8,468 nt of DNA from an uncultured Actinomycetes bacterium. GTDB lineage: Bacteria > Actinomycetota > Acidimicrobiia > Acidimicrobiales > Acidimicrobilacustridaceae. This document shows, piece by piece, positions 6,669-8,468 of this stretch. Each line of letters opens with the position of its first letter. Position 1 is the first letter of the stretch. The position numbers and the translations under genes are program-made. The stretch is from contig CAMFLJ010000152.1 of the NCBI GenBank assembly GCA_945957335.1, forward strand, positions 1-8,468, in the 5' to 3' direction. The notes beneath the pieces were generated by a model. It worked only from the letters and a program-made list of their open reading frames with translations. It was not told where the DNA came from and did not search any database.

Positions 6669-7292
6669 ATGGGAGCGACAGAGGACATCTACACCGAGCC
6701 CGAGCTCGACCCGGACACGCTGGCCAACCTCGGCCCGCTGACGGGCCTGGCCGGCATCTGGGAGGGCACCGCGGGCGTCGACGTGCACCCCATCGCCGGG
6801 GGCACCGAGAGCGCCAGCTACACCGAGCGCTACGAGGCCCAGCCGATCGACCCGCAGACCAACGGGCCGCAGTGGTACTACGGCCTGCGCTACCACGTGC
6901 ACATCAACCGGCCCGGCGACCCGGAGACCTTCCACGACCAGGTCGGCTACTGGCTGTGGGAGCCCGCCACCGGCACGGTCGTGCACAGCCTCGCCATCCC
7001 GCGGGCGCAGACGGTGATGGCCAGCGGCCCGGCCGCCGCCGACGACCGGCGCTTCACGCTGCGCGCCGAGCTGGGCTCGAACACCTACGGGATCTGCTCG
7101 AACCCGTTCCTCGACCTCAACTTCCGCAGCACCGCGTTCGAGATCACCGTCGAGGTGCACGACGACGGCTCGTGGTCCTACGACGAGACGACCACCCTCG
7201 TGATCCCCGGCCGGCCGGCGCCCTTCGCCCACGTCGACCGCCACGTGCTGCGCAAGGTGGCCGAGCCCACGCCCAACCCGCTGGCGCGCTGA
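6669..7292 (+). CDS. Nitrobindin/FABP-like heme-binding beta-barrel family protein
   Basis: This is a 207-residue soluble protein of the THAP4/nitrobindin-like beta-barrel type, a family of ten-stranded barrels, some of which bind ferric heme or a hydrophobic ligand. The hallmark G-x-W-x-G opening strand is at residues 29-33 (AGIWEG), preceded by LGPL. Then follow alternating strands (WYYGLRYHVHI, DQVGYWLWEPATGTVVHSLA, GSNTYGICSNPFL, DDGSWSYDETTTLVI) and a C-terminal helix/strand HVDRHVLRKV with His188 and His192; one may be the axial heme ligand, but I cannot confirm this. It is somewhat longer than minimal nitrobindins (about 160). Two starts are possible: the ATG at 6669 used here, or a GTG at 6633 that overlaps the HyuA stop as GTGA and adds 12 basic/polar residues. 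Neither has a good ribosome binding site. Its position makes it the probable last gene of the operon. Its link to hydantoinase chemistry is unexplained. Confidence 0.78.
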   Translation: MGATEDIYTEPELDPDTLANLGPLTGLAGIWEGTAGVDVHPIAGGTESASYTERYEAQPIDPQTNGPQWYYGLRYHVHINRPGDPETFHDQVGYWLWEPATGTVVHSLAIPRAQTVMASGPAAADDRRFTLRAELGSNTYGICSNPFLDLNFRSTAFEITVEVHDDGSWSYDETTTLVIPGRPAPFAHVDRHVLRKVAEPTPNPLAR

Positions 7293-7305
7293 GGGCCCGG
7301 ACGTG

Positions 7306-7339
7306 CGACGGGGGCGCCGCCGTGGCGACGCCCCCGTCG
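7306..7339. terminator. Strong hairpin between convergent genes, likely bidirectional terminator
   Basis: A perfect 11-bp inverted repeat, CGACGGGGGCG (7306-7316) and CGCCCCCGTCG (7329-7339), encloses 12 bases. Those can extend the stem by three more pairs after one C/A mismatch, closing on a CGTG tetraloop. It lies 13 bases after one stop and 25 bases before the stop of the opposite-strand gene, the expected site for a shared terminator. No T-tract follows on either strand, as is common for terminators of high-GC actinobacteria. Confidence 0.75.
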
Positions 7340-7364
7340 GGCAGTGCGTGGTGCGGTCAGGCGA

Positions 7365-8468
7365 TCAGGGAGCCGACTCGCGGTTGGCGTCGAGCTTGGC
7401 CCGCTCGAGCGCCGGGCCGGTGACCTTCGCCGCGATGCGCGGGTCGCAGGTGTAGGTGTTGGCCTCGGCCGGGCTCACCCGGACGTAGGTCGTGCCCTGC
7501 ATCTTGAGGATCATCCCGCACTGGCTCGGCAGGTTCTCGCCCGGGTTGGCCTCGGCGTGCAGCCCGCCACCGGTCCAGGAGGTGACCTTGTCGAGCTGCT
7601 CGCCCACGCAGGCGCGGGTGAGGTTCGAGCCACAGGCCTTGGCGGCGGTGGCCCACAGCAGGAACGCCGAGGCGCTCTGCTCGCCGAGCTGGTTGACGTC
7701 GCCGCCGTACTTCTTCATGACGTCGAGGTACTGCTGGGTGGCCGGGTTGTCACCGGCCTCCTCGAGCGGCGTGTACGACTCGCGGATGTAGACGTTGTCG
7801 GCGAAGCCGGACGTGTTCCAGTCACGGAAGTTGGTGTCGTAGAAGTTGGCGTCGACGTACCAGATGGGCTTGAACCCGATCTGGTCGGCGGCGGTCAGCG
7901 CGTTCTCGAAGTTCGGGTACGGGCTGCCGACGAAGTACACGATCTCGGCGCCGCAGTCCTTCAGCTTCTGCACGAAGGGCTTCCAGTCGGCCTCGCCCTG
8001 GATGTTGTACTGCTGCGGGCAGTCGAGGAACGTGTAGCCGAGGTCCTTCCAAGCCGCCTCGACCTTGTCCTTCGAGTCGATGGTGGCCGAGTAGTTGCCG
8101 AACATCGACGCCGTCTTGGCGGTCTTCTCGGGGAACTGGTCCTTGAAGTACAGCGCTGCGGTGGCGTTGGTGTAGTCGGCCGGGATGGGGAAGGGCTCCC
8201 ACTTCAGCGGCGCGTTGGCGAACTGCGGGCTCACCGCGTAGCCGGCCACCGACGGGAGGCCACAGCCACGGCGGGTCTGCTCCTGGGAGGCGTCGAGCGA
8301 GAAGCCTTGGCCCACGAGGAAGAAGTCGCTCTGGCAGGCGTCGATCATGGCGTTGTTGACGTCGAGGATCTTGGCGTCGTGGTAGTTGCCCTTGATCTGG
8401 CGCCCGTTGATGCCGCCCTGGTCGTTGCACCAGGAGATCATCGCCTTCATGGCGTCGGACATCTGGTG
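7365..8468 (-). CDS. ABC transporter substrate-binding protein, branched-chain amino acid (LivK) type (5' end missing)
   Basis: This is the C-terminal 367 residues of a type-1 periplasmic-binding-protein fold receptor (Peripla_BP_6/LivK-like), which captures small molecules outside the membrane for a Liv-type ABC importer. The frame stays open to the window edge and the in-frame ATG at 8462 is internal: the visible text starts near the family motif WCNDQGGINGRQI, so the signal peptide/lipobox and roughly 60-90 residues are outside. Recognisable are the hinge-fold segments: DACQSDFFLVGQGFSL, the inter-lobe part SMFGNYSATIDSK, DWKPFVQKLKDCGAEIVYFVG (the usual 'D-hxxxhxxhkxxxadhVh' region) and GFKPIWYVDANFYD. 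Nine cysteines are visible, unusually many, consistent with an exported protein stabilised by disulfides. It converges on the hydantoinase operon across a hairpin, so it is separately transcribed. The ligand cannot be read from sequence. Confidence 0.88.
   Translation of the reverse strand, partial: HQMSDAMKAMISWCNDQGGINGRQIKGNYHDAKILDVNNAMIDACQSDFFLVGQGFSLDASQEQTRRGCGLPSVAGYAVSPQFANAPLKWEPFPIPADYTNATAALYFKDQFPEKTAKTASMFGNYSATIDSKDKVEAAWKDLGYTFLDCPQQYNIQGEADWKPFVQKLKDCGAEIVYFVGSPYPNFENALTAADQIGFKPIWYVDANFYDTNFRDWNTSGFADNVYIRESYTPLEEAGDNPATQQYLDVMKKYGGDVNQLGEQSASAFLLWATAAKACGSNLTRACVGEQLDKVTSWTGGGLHAEANPGENLPSQCGMILKMQGTTYVRVSPAEANTYTCDPRIAAKVTGPALERAKLDANRESAP

Overview
The window is very GC-rich and densely coded, with short intergenic gaps, GTG starts and overlapping stop/start codons. 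This suggests a high-GC actinobacterium. The gene content (a branched-chain-amino-acid-type solute-binding protein, an HSD17B4-like short-chain dehydrogenase, a two-subunit hydantoinase/oxoprolinase and a nitrobindin-like protein) would suit the Acidimicrobiia, but that placement is inferred from protein style and not shown by any marker gene.

Layout on the + strand: (i) 1-824, the C-terminal half of a thiamine-diphosphate enzyme of the acetolactate-synthase large-subunit type, cut by the window start; (ii) 858-1280, a DUF1801 protein; (iii) 1384-1848, a 154-residue protein I do not recognise; (iv) 1947-7292, a tightly packed block that looks like one operon: an SDR oxidoreductase, hydantoinase B (HyuB), hydantoinase A (HyuA) and a nitrobindin/FABP-like beta-barrel protein. 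In this block HyuB starts on the base after the SDR stop, HyuA starts inside the HyuB stop (GTGA), and the last gene can also start inside the HyuA stop (GTGA). A hairpin at 7306-7339 separates this block from (v) a convergent minus-strand gene, 7365-8468, for a periplasmic-binding-protein-type ABC transporter solute receptor, cut by the window end.

The main anomaly is in HyuB. Its N-terminal 65 codons (2886-3083) and the remaining 495 codons (3083-4570) lie in different frames, joined at a TGATG stop/start overlap. This is most simply a small deletion (net -1) or an assembly error, but the layout would also allow coupled re-initiation. The rest of HyuB is intact and keeps a His-x2-Asp-x21-His pattern that matches the metal site I recall from acetone carboxylase.

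Working hypothesis (inference): HyuA uses ATP to activate a carbonyl, lactam or imide-like substrate that HyuB then processes, and the SDR performs an NAD-dependent oxidation or reduction before or after that step. The convergent solute receptor may bring in a related small molecule. No third (gamma) acetone-carboxylase-type subunit is visible, so the substrate cannot be named. No tRNA, rRNA, CRISPR array, transposase or att site was seen, and no gene-free stretch exceeds about 105 bases.
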